From Adineta steineri (Eukaryota; Rotifera; Eurotatoria; Adinetida; Adinetidae), in the NCBI GenBank assembly GCA_905250115.1, contig CAJNOI010000074.1:216527-280526 (forward strand): a DNA stretch of 64,000 bases, written 5' to 3'. A program made the position numbers and the translations under genes. The notes under the pieces are model-generated. The model ran no database searches, had not been told where the DNA came from, and saw only the letters and a program-made list of their open reading frames with translations. This document shows, in pieces, positions 35,161-48,351 of the stretch. Position 1 is the stretch's first letter. Every line of letters starts with the position of its first letter.

Positions 35161-36341
35161 CTACTGTTGTGGTTGTAGTGGATAACCATTCATAATCGAT
35201 CCATTTTTTGATGACATTAACATTTGATGATGTGAATAAACATTGGCTTGTTGTTGTTGTTTAGGATCGACCATTGCTTGTGGTAAAAATGATAATTGAT
35301 TTATATAATCTAAAGAAATTCATTTCTTTTTGTAAAAAAACAGTTTACTTAAATTTAAATTTAACATACTTGACATTTGTGCTGGACCTCGAACACGTGG
35401 CATTTGATTAGCATATGAAGCCGATGCTGCAGCTGCAGCCGCAGCAGATGGTGTCATATAATTAAGATAAGCAGAAAATGCTGATTGACTTTGAGGAGAA
35501 GGATAACCAACAGCAGATCCTTGTGTTGCATTACGAGACACTTGGGATGATGATGGTGGATATATTGAATTAGGACTTGGTGGCTCTATAAAAAATATTA
35601 AATTTTATTATATTTTTTTCTTTCTCCGGAAAGATTTTTACTTGAATGCATTTGTGAAACATGTGATGATCGCGATGATTTTCCTGATGGTGATGAATAA
35701 ATATGTGATGATGATGGACTACGTGGTCGTTTTGATGAAGCATTTGTTGCGCTTGTTGTTGGAATGAATGATTGCGCTTGAGGAGGTTGTGGTGGTGGTT
35801 TATAAGCTAATAAACGATGTGATGGTTGCGTAGATAAATAATGTTGAGGATGATGAGCATATTGTGCCATTTGAAGATCTTACAAAAAAAAGTAAAATAT
35901 ATGATTAATCTCTCTATATTCATTTATTTATTTTTACTTGGTGAATAAAGACTTGTCCATGATGGTTCTTTTGTTAATGTTTGTTGCGAATGTTTTCGAC
36001 GATCTTCTTCAGTTAATGCACGTTTTAACAAATTATACTGTTCAGATTTTTGTTGTTGTAAATCAGCTATTGTTCGTTCTAATTGAAGAATATCTTTTGC
36101 ATTATCTTCTAATTGTACTTTCGATGATGATAATGCTTTTGCCTAAAAATATAAATCGAAAATTTTGTTAAACTATTAAAAATCTAATCTTTCAAACCTT
36201 CTCTTCACGTCGTCTTTGTTTATCGGCTTCATTAGCATCTGCTTCTTCTTTCTTACGTTGTCGTTCACGTAAAATATGTCTTTTCAATGCATCACGCATT
36301 TCTGTTGGTAAACTTGCTCGTTCAATAACCACGGCTGGCAT
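35161..36341 (-). CDS. GPS2: GPS2-like transcriptional corepressor subunit
   Basis: Five exons, 36341-36198, 36142-35938, 35878-35642, 35585-35370 and 35309-35161, give 316 aa. The first about 110 residues match the GPS2 N-terminus: MPAVVIERASLPTEMRDALK, a long charged helix (RHILRERQRKKEEADANEAD), then a second heptad stretch (ILQLERTIADLQQQKSEQYN) and LKRALTEEDRRK. This coiled coil is the part that joins NCoR/SMRT-HDAC3 and TBL1 in animals. The rest is low-complexity, rich in Pro, Gln, Ser and an eight-Ala tract, as in vertebrate GPS2. Likely nuclear, damping transcription and linked to ubiquitin signalling. It lies between VPS34 and ADIPOR on the same strand. Confidence 0.82.
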
Positions 36342-36584
36342 CTGAAAAATAACGAAATTAAACACGTTATGAACAAGAAAAAAAGAGAATGAGAGAGAAA
36401 GAGGTATATAGCGTTTATTATCTGGCATTCGTTTAATGAAAATCACACCGCGCACATACACAAAAAGAGCTATATCAACAAAAAAAAATAATAGTAATAA
36501 TAATAAATAAAAACAGACAAGCATAATTGTTCGTTTTCTTTAAGCATGTACAGAATGAAATAAACGTAAAGAATTTTGGAAGTA

Positions 36585-39500
36585 TTATCGAAACGCAAGT
36601 GACCAATTATGAAAATAATCATAAACTTGTGGTAATAGAGCGCCTATGCTTGAATAAATTAAATCTTTTAAATAACTTGTTGCTTTTTCTTCATCTAAAT
36701 CCAAACGAAATTTATCGAGTAACTAAAAGGAACAAAAAAAATCTTTTTCATATGATATTTCATTAAATTTCTTTTACTTTTTTAACTGTTTTATCTCGTT
36801 CTAATGCAATATCAGGTATATTTGCATCGAGCATAAGTGAGAATAAATTTGCAAAAACATTTGCATGTCTAAAAAAAGCAACAATATGATTTAGAAAAAG
36901 AAGAAAATATTCAATTAATTTTTGTTTTACTTTCGAAGAATAATAAAAGCAGTAAAACAATGTCTTAGAAAATCTGATAAACGTTTTTCATCTAACATTT
37001 CCATCATATCTTTTGATACACGCATTGCTTGTGGTAATGGTTTAGGATCACGACCCATAATAAAACCAAAATCAATATGAAATAATTGACCTGTATCGCG
37101 TAGTAATAAATTATCAAGATGTCGATCACCAATACCTAATAGATATGTTACAAGGCAATAACCAGCTAAAAATAAAAGAAATTTTTATTTTATTTTTTTA
37201 GAGAAAAATAATTCTTCATACCGGAACTTTTTACATAGGCATCCATCATTTCTCGTGGAATACCGGTTTCAGCTAGAGTCGTATCTTCAGCATTGGTAAC
37301 AGTTATTTTAGTTTGTAAATATTGACGAATTGTATAATTACGTTCAAGAATCTTTTGTAATGGTTGAGAATCAATAAATTGAACAAAACCTTGATTATAT
37401 AAATGAAATTTTTTAGAATAAGATTTAAAATATAATGTTTTTACCATATTTTAAACTTGTTGACAAGACTTTATAAGGTGTTAGTTTTAAATCAATATTT
37501 TCTTTTCGAAGAATCTATAAAATAAAACATTACATATATAAAGTCTAACCTTGGAAATTTTGTCAATGAAAAACTATTAATGCTTGTCAAGTACTTTTAT
37601 AAATGTACTTCTGAATAGAATAGTGTTTGATCAATGAGTTTCTTTATTTCGCTGAGTATTATGTAAATATGTGTCACAGATGGAATTGATAGATTAGTTG
37701 AAAGAGAACCAAGGGTATGAAATTATTCTATATATTGAGGGTGTGGGTGGGTGTGGGTCGGAACAATAAAGAAATATGATAGCTGTGATTACATTCACAC
37801 TCACACCCTGAATAAAGCAAAAATAAAACATCAATAGATGGATACTTGACCGAGAGGGTAACGAAAATATGGGATTCCGAAAATCCGAGTATGCGGTAGA
37901 GATGTACAGGGTAAGCATTTTTGTACCCTAAGCCTACCCTATGAAAATTTCTTTCACCCTGACCCTACCCTAACTCCACCGTATCCTAACTCTACCCTAC
38001 TAATTGAATTTTTTTTGTCAAAGAATGAGTACGCATGATAAATAACTTTTTTCATTTTATTTACAAATAATACTAACTTTTGATTATGCAAGAGAAAGAT
38101 ATCGTTCCATAGTGATATATCTAGTTTAAAAAAACTTACTCTATTCTAAGATCCTCTTACCCTAACCCTATCCTACCCTATAAGTCTTCTACCCTGTACA
38201 TCTCTATTGTACGGTAATTCCTCCCTAATAAATATATTTTTTATTGAAATTTTTCTTACTCGATCCATTAAAGTAATAATTTGTAAAATAAGTTGATCTT
38301 GTCGAAGATCATCACCATATTTAAATATAATTGGATATTCTTCACCTTGTGTTGTTTCACATACGAATAGAAAAGGTAACTTTGCACTCTGATAAGAAAA
38401 ACAAACGAATTTGAATTTGATAAAGAAATTATCTGAAATATTTACTTTAAATATTCGAATTTTTTCTGGAATAATTCGTCGAATTTTAATTTCAGGATCT
38501 AATGGAAGTGGTATTGGTTCGAAATTAAGAAAATTAAATTTAACTGGTGAATCATCACCAGCTAATAATAAACTACGTAATTTATCCTCCTAAAAAATAT
38601 ATATTCAGTTTTAAATCAAATACAGAAAAACGAAAATAAATGATTCACTTACTTTTACTTTAGCTGAACCTTGTACTCGTTTAACAATATTTGTTAATTC
38701 AACAAGTTTATCAACAAATTTCTTTTGTGCTTCAATTGATATGCGAACTTGTTGGGTTTGTTCATTTTTCTAGAATACGAATAAAAGTATAATGAAAATT
38801 TTTCAATAAATAAATATTATTTTCCTACCGTTTTAAGTGTTACACTAAGTCGTTCAACAAATGATTGGTACATATCACTTATAGCTTTATCTTTAAATGA
38901 ACTATTATTTTCACATTCAACATAGGCATACCTAAAAATTATTCATTAATAGAAAATAATTCATCTCTTCATTTTACAAACCAAAATAAATAATTTGCAA
39001 TTATAGGTTTTTCACATGCACGTTGAATTAAAAATGTTGATAAATCAATCTATGAATAATATTCAAATGTTGCTTTTTTTTATTCTCTTTCATTCAATAA
39101 ATAGATAAAGACTTACTTCTGGTATATAAGATTTTGTTTGATCACTGGATATAGAATCGGATGGTACAACAACATTCGCATAATTTTCACTACTACCATT
39201 TAAACTAGTTAATTACAGGAAAATTTAATTGAAAGAATGAATATAATTAGAATCTATTGTGATTATTCAGAAACTGTGTGGTGATGATGAAGAAAACATA
39301 CTATATTTGATTTAGATACTATGAAAAATCGAATACATTATAATGTATTCCGTATTAATAATAGTCTTAATATCGAAGTGATGATGATATATTTGAAAAT
39401 TTATCTAGTGATATTATCCGATTAATGAATAAGTTCTAATTCTATCGCGTTTCATTGATAAAAATTATATGATATCAGTTTTTGTCAAATATTCATTTCT

Positions 39501-42500
39501 AATTAATTCTAACACTAATAATAATCACACAATTGATAGACTTATCTCAATAAAAATACTATGCATCGATTAAAATTTATCTAACATATAGCATTATGGA
39601 TATGAGTGTTACCAAAGCTAATCGCAGTGAAATAGTTCACGAATGACTAAAATTTTACTCTTTTTGTTCTAATAAATAACCAGAATTAACTTATTTAGTA
39701 TCAACTAGTAAAAGTTCATAATCACTTTATCAAATAGCTAATTAAGATTCATTGAACAGCGACGTTATTCATGATTATTGAGAGGAATATAGCACAGTTA
39801 TTATGATTAAAAGTAAGATAAATAGCAAAAAAAACGATCGTCCGAAAAGTTATCAACAATTACTAAAAGAATTCTCGAATATCGCCAACATACTTATAGA
39901 AAATTCGTCTGTATGGTTATATGATTACATATGTATAAAAATAGCTCCTGATAACTATATTGAGGGGTTTAGACTATAATATGCTTATCCTGATAATATT
40001 ACGTTAATTTGTCATATGCATCTTACACTAACCTGGTGTTATTACAGTTGGCGAAAACCCACTGGAATTACACCTGAACTTTCACCAACTGGCGAATATC
40101 CTATTGCCGAAAGTCTTATTGACGAAGAGATAGTAAGCCTTATTAAAATCTTCTTCTAGTTTATTATAAAGATCATTTAGCAAGAAATATTAATTAATTA
40201 TTATTGTTCTGAACATATAATACTGCATGTATTACCTGGTTTCTGAACAGTTCATCAACCTATTTTGTTCTTCTCCAGCAGTATCAACAACAAACGCATT
40301 GATTAAATCATAACGTTCATATCTGAGAGCTTGTACTAATTGTAAAAGATATAAAAGAAGATCCTTGAAAAACAAAAAAAAAACAATTTTTATACAAAAA
40401 AATAAAATATTTAGTGAAAATTTGTTTACTTCATCGGATGCTTGTCGTAATCTTGAAACAGCATAAGATCGAACTTTTGGATGATGATATGCTGGACCAA
40501 GTAATTCAAGTGCATCTTCAGTATCCATTGTAACCCATTGTTGTAATAAATCAAGTGCTTGTTTAACTTCTTCTTCTTTATCCCAATGTACACATTGAAG
40601 AAATTTAGCAAGTGCTTTTTTATGTTGCGATAAAAAGAATCGATATTTCCAAACTAAATCTTGTTCTTCAATTGAAAGAAATTGTCCTGGTGGATATGCT
40701 AATATTTGCATTAATTTCTCTCGTTGTTCACGTGTTGGTTTTAAATCTTTATCCATTGCTTTTCGACCACTACGTGCTAATTTTAAATGTTTACTTTCAA
40801 CTATATTCTCCTATTGAATAATTTATATGAAAATATATTTTCTAATATAAAACAAAAATATATATAAACATACAAGATCAAGTTCAGGATCAAAAACAGC
40901 AAGATCTGTATAACCAATTGGGTAATTAATTATATCTTCACAATTCTAAAACACAAAAAAAAAGATTTTTCTAAGAAATTCGTACTACATATTCATGAAC
41001 GCTCAAAGAAACATGATTTCACTTTTAGTAGAATCAAATTCAACTTTTTCGGTATATAATTCAATGGAAATAATCTTTAAGAAAATCAAACTTATACGAA
41101 CCGGTTCAAAATATAATACAACACATTCATTATCATCGATCATTGTCCGAGCAAATTCAATTAATAGAAGCATTGATTTTGAATTCGATCGTTCTTTTTC
41201 TATACGTGAATTTGCTTCTTTTAACGTTAATTTTTCAAGCCATTCTTGATGTATTGCATGACCATCACATTGTGTTTTAATTAACTGAAAATAATAATAT
41301 GAAATTAAAAACAAAAGTCAACTATTTATCTAACTTTTGCTATTCGATTTAATTCATCAAGCATTGGATATTCACTATCATCATTCCAACTAATCACAGG
41401 TGATTTAACGGTCGATTGTTTTGAATTATTTTGTAGATTAGATGTTGTTATAACATTTTTATTTGTATGATTAATTAAAACTTGTTCTTCATTTGATAGT
41501 GGTTCGATTTTTCCCGGTGTTGAAGTATTAAATTTAACATCAGGAGTCACATTTGGCCAAAGTTTTAAATCATATATACCTCGTCGAAATGTTCTAAAAT
41601 TAAATTTTATATATAAAAAAAAGAATGATAAACAACATAATAGCGTATAATTTGTTGCATTTATTTTATGTAAACACTAGAGTAAGTGCTTTCGGAAATA
41701 TTATATTGATAAGTATACACTAATTTACCGTGAAGAAATTTATATTGAAAAGTATAGTAATATTCTTAATTTTAATATGTAAAGAATGAGAAATAATTAG
41801 TATTTGTTTAGAAAAAAAGAAAGAATTTGCACGTCAAAAAGTGAAATATAAGAATAATTTGTATAGCATTGGTATGATCATTTCTAAATTCTCAAGATGA
41901 TCAGTATGAAATCTGAATTTTGTAGTCCCCAGACAATCTCTATATTGATCTTATTATGATCCATTGATAATTCACTTTTATCTTTAACAAAAATTTCTCA
42001 GGTACTATATTTCAACATTCAAAATGAATTTTACTCGATAATTACGAGCCTATATTATATTATAGCTAAATCTAACAACTACCTTTAGAAGGAGATCATA
42101 ATTCTGAGTCAAAAAGGAATTGAATAATACTTCCGTATAAGAAATTTAAGTATACAAAGGTAATCATCCAGCATAAATTCAGGGTAGTCCAAGAGTCATG
42201 ATACAAAGAAAAAACTGAATATTTACACTATACCTCGATCAAATGAATCATTTTTTTATCAGATATAGAGTCATGTGCGTACTCCAAATTTACATGGACA
42301 AGATTAGTAAGGACCTTTATTACTCATCATTATTGACTTAAACTTCTGTCTTTTCAAAGACAGAATAGCTTCATTATGACTCGAGCAAACAAGCTGATTT
42401 TCTTTACTAAGGATAGAAACATATTTATACTACAAATCCATATGTACAACGTTAACGAGAGCTATAAAAAATGTAACATTTCCTTGTTAAGGATCAATAG

Positions 42501-43384
42501 TAATACTTAATAACAGTGATTTATCTAGAGCGAGGGCAGTGATGGCGACGCCCTCGCAAAGACCGATTTCGCCCTCCCGGAAATCGCTATCGCACTCTCG
42601 AAAGGAAAAACCTAGATAAAATACTGCTTAATAAAGATTCTCACTAACCTTATCCGTATGGATTTGGAATGTGAATCTGCCTCTATCTCTGCTAAGAAAA
42701 TAAGCCTGTTTAGTAAAACCATATCTTAATTTTTGGGTCATTCTCTATGTTTATATTTTCGAACCTAGCAACGTTTTTTATTAATTATTTAAGAGAATTT
42801 AATGTGTCTGATTTCTGATAAGATCTTATAATAAACATTTAATATTTACCCATCAGATGCAAATAATGATATAGTTGTACTTCCAATAATTCGAATATTT
42901 GTTGGTGATATTATTTCTTGAATTGAAAATGTTAAAAGAGCATGACGAGGTAAATCACAATATCTTAGTGGTAGTTTTAACCATTCATTCCAACTAAAGA
43001 AGAGAAAAAAATCGTTATTTTACATCACTTAAATCGTTTTTTTCCGTAAATATCGTACTTCCATTTATCAACAAATGATTTGAATGATGTTTGAACAGGT
43101 AGACAAAGTGATTGTCCATCAGAAAAAATTTGACACACAACAAATGGTTCACTACGTTTTGTATCATTTAAATTACGAATAAATGTTGAATTCTCCGAAA
43201 AGAATAAATCATTTATGGGTGTTTGCGGTCGTTCGCCATCGAGTGAACCACTAGGAAAACAAATTGAAATAAGAAAACAAAATAAAAAAAAGTAAATAAG
43301 AATTAATTAATACATTTTTATTTGAATTCGATCTTCAAGTTCATGACTGAAGACAAAATGAAATTTTTCTGATGTTGCTGACAT
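36585..43384 (-). CDS. PIK3C3: class III phosphatidylinositol 3-kinase VPS34
   Basis: Nineteen exons: 43384-43314, 43250-43059, 42993-42850, 41593-41335, 41284-41102, 40945-40874, 40810-40430, 40363-40236, 39204-39117, 39049-38982, 38931-38829, 38769-38653, 38589-38446, 38388-38260, 37514-37445, 37389-37222, 37165-36931, 36868-36778 and 36722-36585; 926 aa. The C2 domain begins with [19 protein letters not shown] and includes [11 protein letters not shown]. The helical domain is [20 protein letters not shown] to [11 protein letters not shown]. The kinase has [16 protein letters not shown], the catalytic loop [13 protein letters not shown] and the metal-binding [14 protein letters not shown]. 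The C-terminal helix is shorter than the vertebrate one and ends NWSLAFR. The enzyme makes PI3P on endosomes and phagophores with VPS15 and Beclin. Three long introns carry repeats. Confidence 0.96.
37737..37810. repeat. GTGTGG-type hairpin in a VPS34 intron
   Basis: AGGGTGTGGGTGGGTGTGGG is matched by a distal CACTCACACCCT arm. The outer 8 bp (AGGGTGTG/CACACCCT) pair perfectly around a loop of about 50 nt. Confidence 0.7.
37897..38206. mobile_element. hAT-like MITE with CCCTA-rich subterminal repeats
   Basis: A perfect 17-bp terminal inverted repeat, TAGAGATGTACAGGGTA, bounds 310 bp. Flanks GTATGCGG and TTGTACGG match at 5 of 8, a decayed duplication at best. Both subterminal regions carry many TACCCTA/ACCCTAAC motifs on the same strand, resembling transposase-binding subterminal repeats of hAT elements. 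AT-rich middle, no coding frame. It lies in the 745-bp VPS34 intron between 37515 and 38259. Confidence 0.75.
40048..40132 (+). other. exon-like island inside a VPS34 intron, opposite strand
   Basis: A stretch of 85 nt, richer in G+C than its surroundings, is bounded by TTACAG and GTAAGC, good acceptor and donor sites on the plus strand. It reads openly as [20 protein letters not shown] and on to SLIDEEI. I found no partner exons. It could be a captured gene fragment or chance. Confidence 0.2.
42520..42620. repeat. G+C-rich foldback in a VPS34 intron
   Basis: Bounded by TTTATCTAG and CTAGATAAA. Inside are two stem-loops, GCGAGGGC/GCCCTCGC and CGATTTC/GAAATCG, in an otherwise AT-rich 1.26-kb intron. 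Possibly a tiny MITE; no target duplication seen. Confidence 0.5.
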
Positions 43385-44255
43385 ATTTTTGACTAGATCA
43401 TCTAGATAATAAAATATTATGATAGTTGAATACAAAAAAGAAAATAATAAGTCAACGAATGAATCAGAATCAGTTGATTATTTGTTAACACCACCTGACT
43501 AGTCATCGTTGATTGTAGCGATAAGAAAATGTAAAGAAATTATCGTCATTGGCTTATTTCTTATAGCCAATAGATGAAATTGTTTATGATTCTTATTTTA
43601 GAATCTGTCAAAAATGTATACAGTTATTTAATCATGATATATATTTAAGATATGCAAAAACTAATTCCATATAAAATATTAATACGATTGTGATGCCATA
43701 GTCCATAATAATATATGAGACAAGACTGGATAAGGATTCTATCGATATATGCAAGAAGGATGGACCATAAATAACAGTACGATAAGAGATTTTAATATCT
43801 CCATTTCAGTGGTTCGAACGAATGGGGCGATTTTTTCGTTATCGTTAGAATTTTATTATTCAAAGTTTTTTTCATACGGATCATATAAGTAAATATTACT
43901 CTTCGCTACGAAAGAAAAATCTATGTAAAATATTGTATGATACTCTAGTAGTCAGTCCAGATGCTGCAATTTGTATCGAAAACTAAACTGGTCAATTGAA
44001 ATTTTGAGATCGAATTAGCAAAAACTGGAAGTATTATAACTGTTGCTTTAAAAAAAACCATTTAAGAATTTTTCTATATGTAAATCAGTATAGTTTCTTC
44101 TTGTCATTCTCTCAAATAACAATTGAAATTTATCTAAACAATGTTTTCCTCTACTGTTTCTCTTGATTTTTTTCCTGTAGTTTATATCTTAGGTTTTTTC
44201 CATTATACCGTATCCAAGTTAACGTAATAACTATTTTTCACGATTAAGCTTTCAG
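43385..44255. other. divergent promoter region of VPS34 and QPCT
   Basis: 871 bp between the ATGs of two divergent genes, hence probably a bidirectional promoter. No TATA box or clear element could be fixed by eye. Confidence 0.45.
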
Positions 44256-45790
<1,535 letters not shown>

Positions 45791-46847
45791 CGAGATTTTT
45801 TTTCTTAATAAAATAAATATATTTTGATTATTAACCATAAGTATTCTCATCGGATATATACTTGAATAACTTTTCATTTACATTAAAAGCTGTCTCAAGT
45901 TTAAAATTATTTTTTCACATTCGAAATAATTATTAAAAAAAGAAAAATATACTTGTAAATAGTGTGTCATCTGCTAGGATAAAATCGGATATTTATTTTA
46001 GAAGTAGCATGCGTGCGGAAATGTCATTCCATTTTTCAATGCATCAATTAATAAGAATAACATGAATAATTGCTACGTAATTGTGACCATGCGATCTACT
46101 TGTGTAGACATATCGTAAAAAATCATAATAGAATAAGTAAGAAAAAAAAGAGTGGGAACAATAGAATAAAGCATGTAATCAATGAAAATGAATTTTAGTA
46201 TAAAAGCTTTTTATATATAAATCTTACTGCATTCAATAATGTTAACAAATGGTATGAAATTCAATGTAAAGATATTTATTATTAAACAAAAGTATTGGAT
46301 AGATCGTCTTTCGCAAATTTATTATATCAGATAATTTTTGTATTCTTACATGTTTCATTAAAACAGCAAAGGTATTAGTATAATATCGTAACGATAATCA
46401 CAAGTGTATAATTAAAGTATTGTAAAATGTTTTGTTTATTACTAATAATATATACAGATATGTGAACAGTAGAGAATATTCTCTCGTTAATCAAATCTGG
46501 AATTTTGTAATGATATTCTGAGTTTGTTTGCTTGACCAATAGTTCAAATAACAATCTGTCCGAGACAGTAAATGATATGATTTCTTTACATTCGCAAAAC
46601 TAATCATTAAAAACTTGATGGATGATCACGATATTTGAATAGATTTTCACATCCTCATGTACGCATATATATATTCATTATATTCTTATTGATTTTTTTC
46701 GTGAAACTACATAGAAAAAAAAATAAAAGAGTGGAATATGCTATCAAAAGAAGAAGCATTTTATGAGTATAATCATTCGACATATGACACTTCAATACGT
46801 CACTTTTACTAATTATACATGCAAGCATTTTTCATATAAAGTGAAAC
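45791..46847. other. intergenic
   Basis: QPCT 3' flank and AT-rich spacer up to the tRNA gene. No gene or repeat recognised. Confidence 0.45.
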
Positions 46848-46856
46848 AAAAAAAAA
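46848..46856 (-). terminator. Pol III terminator of tRNA-Pro
   Basis: A nine-T run on the minus strand, six bases past the tRNA 3' end, is a standard RNA polymerase III stop. Confidence 0.8.
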
Positions 46857-46862
46857 GGAAGC

Positions 46863-46934
46863 GGGCCTGACCGGGGATCGAACCCGGAACCTCTCGCACC
46901 CAAAGCGAGAATCATACCACTAGACCATCAGGCC
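46863..46934 (-). tRNA. tRNA-Pro (anticodon UGG)
   Basis: 72 nt that fold as a full cloverleaf. The acceptor stem is GGCCTGA with TCAGGCC plus discriminator C; the D arm holds the A box TGGTCTAGTGG. The anticodon stem CTCGC/GCGAG closes the loop TTTGGGT, putting TGG at positions 34-36. The T arm is CCGGG-TTCGATC-CCCGG. No intron. The CCA is not encoded, as expected in eukaryotes. The anticodon arm is the same as in other animal tRNA-Pro genes. Confidence 0.97.
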
Positions 46935-47982
46935 ACGGTATATGTTTCTAAATAGCTTGGTTAAAAGAATACTATTCATAATATTTATCAGTTAAAATGC
47001 AACATGGCACTAATAAATCGTGCCTACGCAAACCTTTCATAAATCCTGTTAATAGAATAACTAATGCACGCACATTTAGATTAGTCATATTTGATTAAAA
47101 AATGTCTCATGAGTCATTTTAATTATGTTATAATTAAAGAAAAGGGTATTTGATAATTTCTATTTTTTAAAAATGCTAAGTGTATCGTTGTTTAAACTAA
47201 TTACAAATAAACATATATATTTATGCTTTTCATAACAAGAGATTATTTACATATTCTTCCTACGTATGATGTCATTATTTTTCGACGCATTTTTTATGTT
47301 GTCATATGATAACAATATCTCTATTTATGTTGATTAAATACTTTTTGTTTTTACACTAAACAAATAGTAGAGTAAAAACTTGAAAAAATTTTAAAAGAAT
47401 TTTATTATGTTTTGACATATGCTAAATTGCATATTTTTTTTTATTTAAATACTTTTTTCCTAGGTTTTTTTTTGAAATCTTTGTAACTTCATCCATTTCC
47501 TCAATTCTCCTTATGTACAAAAATACTATATACGATGACAACAGATGTATGAGAAATACATGTATATAAATATATATATATATATTATATACGTATAGTT
47601 TAAATAAACAAACAAATGAACATACATAAGCATACAATTTTATCTCTCAAATCAATTAATGCCAAAGTATAAATAATAATACAAAAAAAGAAAGTTTGCT
47701 CAATATTTTTTCTCTCTCGCTCGTTTATATCTGCAGTTTTGATCGTCGCAACAAAGAAAAAACAAAAGAAATGAGAGATACGACATACACGTAATAAGAA
47801 TACAAGAAAAACAAAGAAATATATATATATATATGTACATATAGTCAGTGAGAGACAGAAAAAAAGGAACTCCAAAAAATAATATTATATTAGTATACAA
47901 CACTAGATTAGAAAACAAAATCGGCGTTTGAATCGTAGTTTAATCTAGCTTTGGCATTAATAGAAAAAAGAAAGAAATGAAA
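46935..47982. other. intergenic with simple repeats
   Basis: AT-rich spacer with (TA)n tracts near 47570 and 47820. Hydrophobic minus-strand frames here come from A/T-rich low-complexity sequence and are not supported. Confidence 0.45.
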
Positions 47983-48351
47983 TCACTTGACTTTAATAAT
48001 ACGTTGTTGACAAGTAAATAAATCATGTTTATCAAGTAATTGTGCATGTTGATCCATAACATATGAATCAAGATTTGCTGCATTTACATTTCCCTGAACA
48101 CTTGTTGATGGTAATGAATAAAGCACCTTCCATTTACGTTTTTTATTTGATTGTTTATTATTATTTGTTAATGGAAGTTGAGATATATTTGACGTTTTAG
48201 TATTTTGTCCTAATGGTCGTTTAGTTTGTGGAGATGAGTGTTGATGTTCTTTTTCAATAAGAACAAAGTCCGAATCTTCGTGATCATCAATAACAATCCA
48301 TGAATCACTCATTTGTTTCGATGATGATTTAAGAACATTATTAGCAGCCAT
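47983..48351 (-). CDS. small acidic/basic protein with two LIR-like motifs
   Basis: Single exon, 122 aa from the ATG at 48351, chosen over a TM-like upstream extension because the sequence just before it (CAATTAATGGCT) is a plausible start context. No named family is recognised. The N-terminal 45 residues hold two short acidic-flanked hydrophobic motifs, SDSWIVIDDHE and SDFVLIEKE. Each fits the [WF]-x-x-[IL] LC3-interacting pattern, as in the TP53INP/DOR autophagy proteins. The middle is polar (Asn, Gln, Ser), with a basic stretch NKKRKWK that could be a nuclear signal, and the C-terminus SYVMDQHAQLLDKHDLFTCQ may be helical. An autophagy adaptor role is an inference from the motifs only. Confidence 0.55.
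   Translation of the reverse strand: MAANNVLKSSSKQMSDSWIVIDDHEDSDFVLIEKEHQHSSPQTKRPLGQNTKTSNISQLPLTNNNKQSNKKRKWKVLYSLPSTSVQGNVNAANLDSYVMDQHAQLLDKHDLFTCQQRIIKVK

Noticed and set aside
37897..38206. Interstitial telomere array (CCCTAA-like)
   Set aside because: The motifs are irregular and lie inside a unit with perfect 17-bp inverted ends, so a transposon explains them better.
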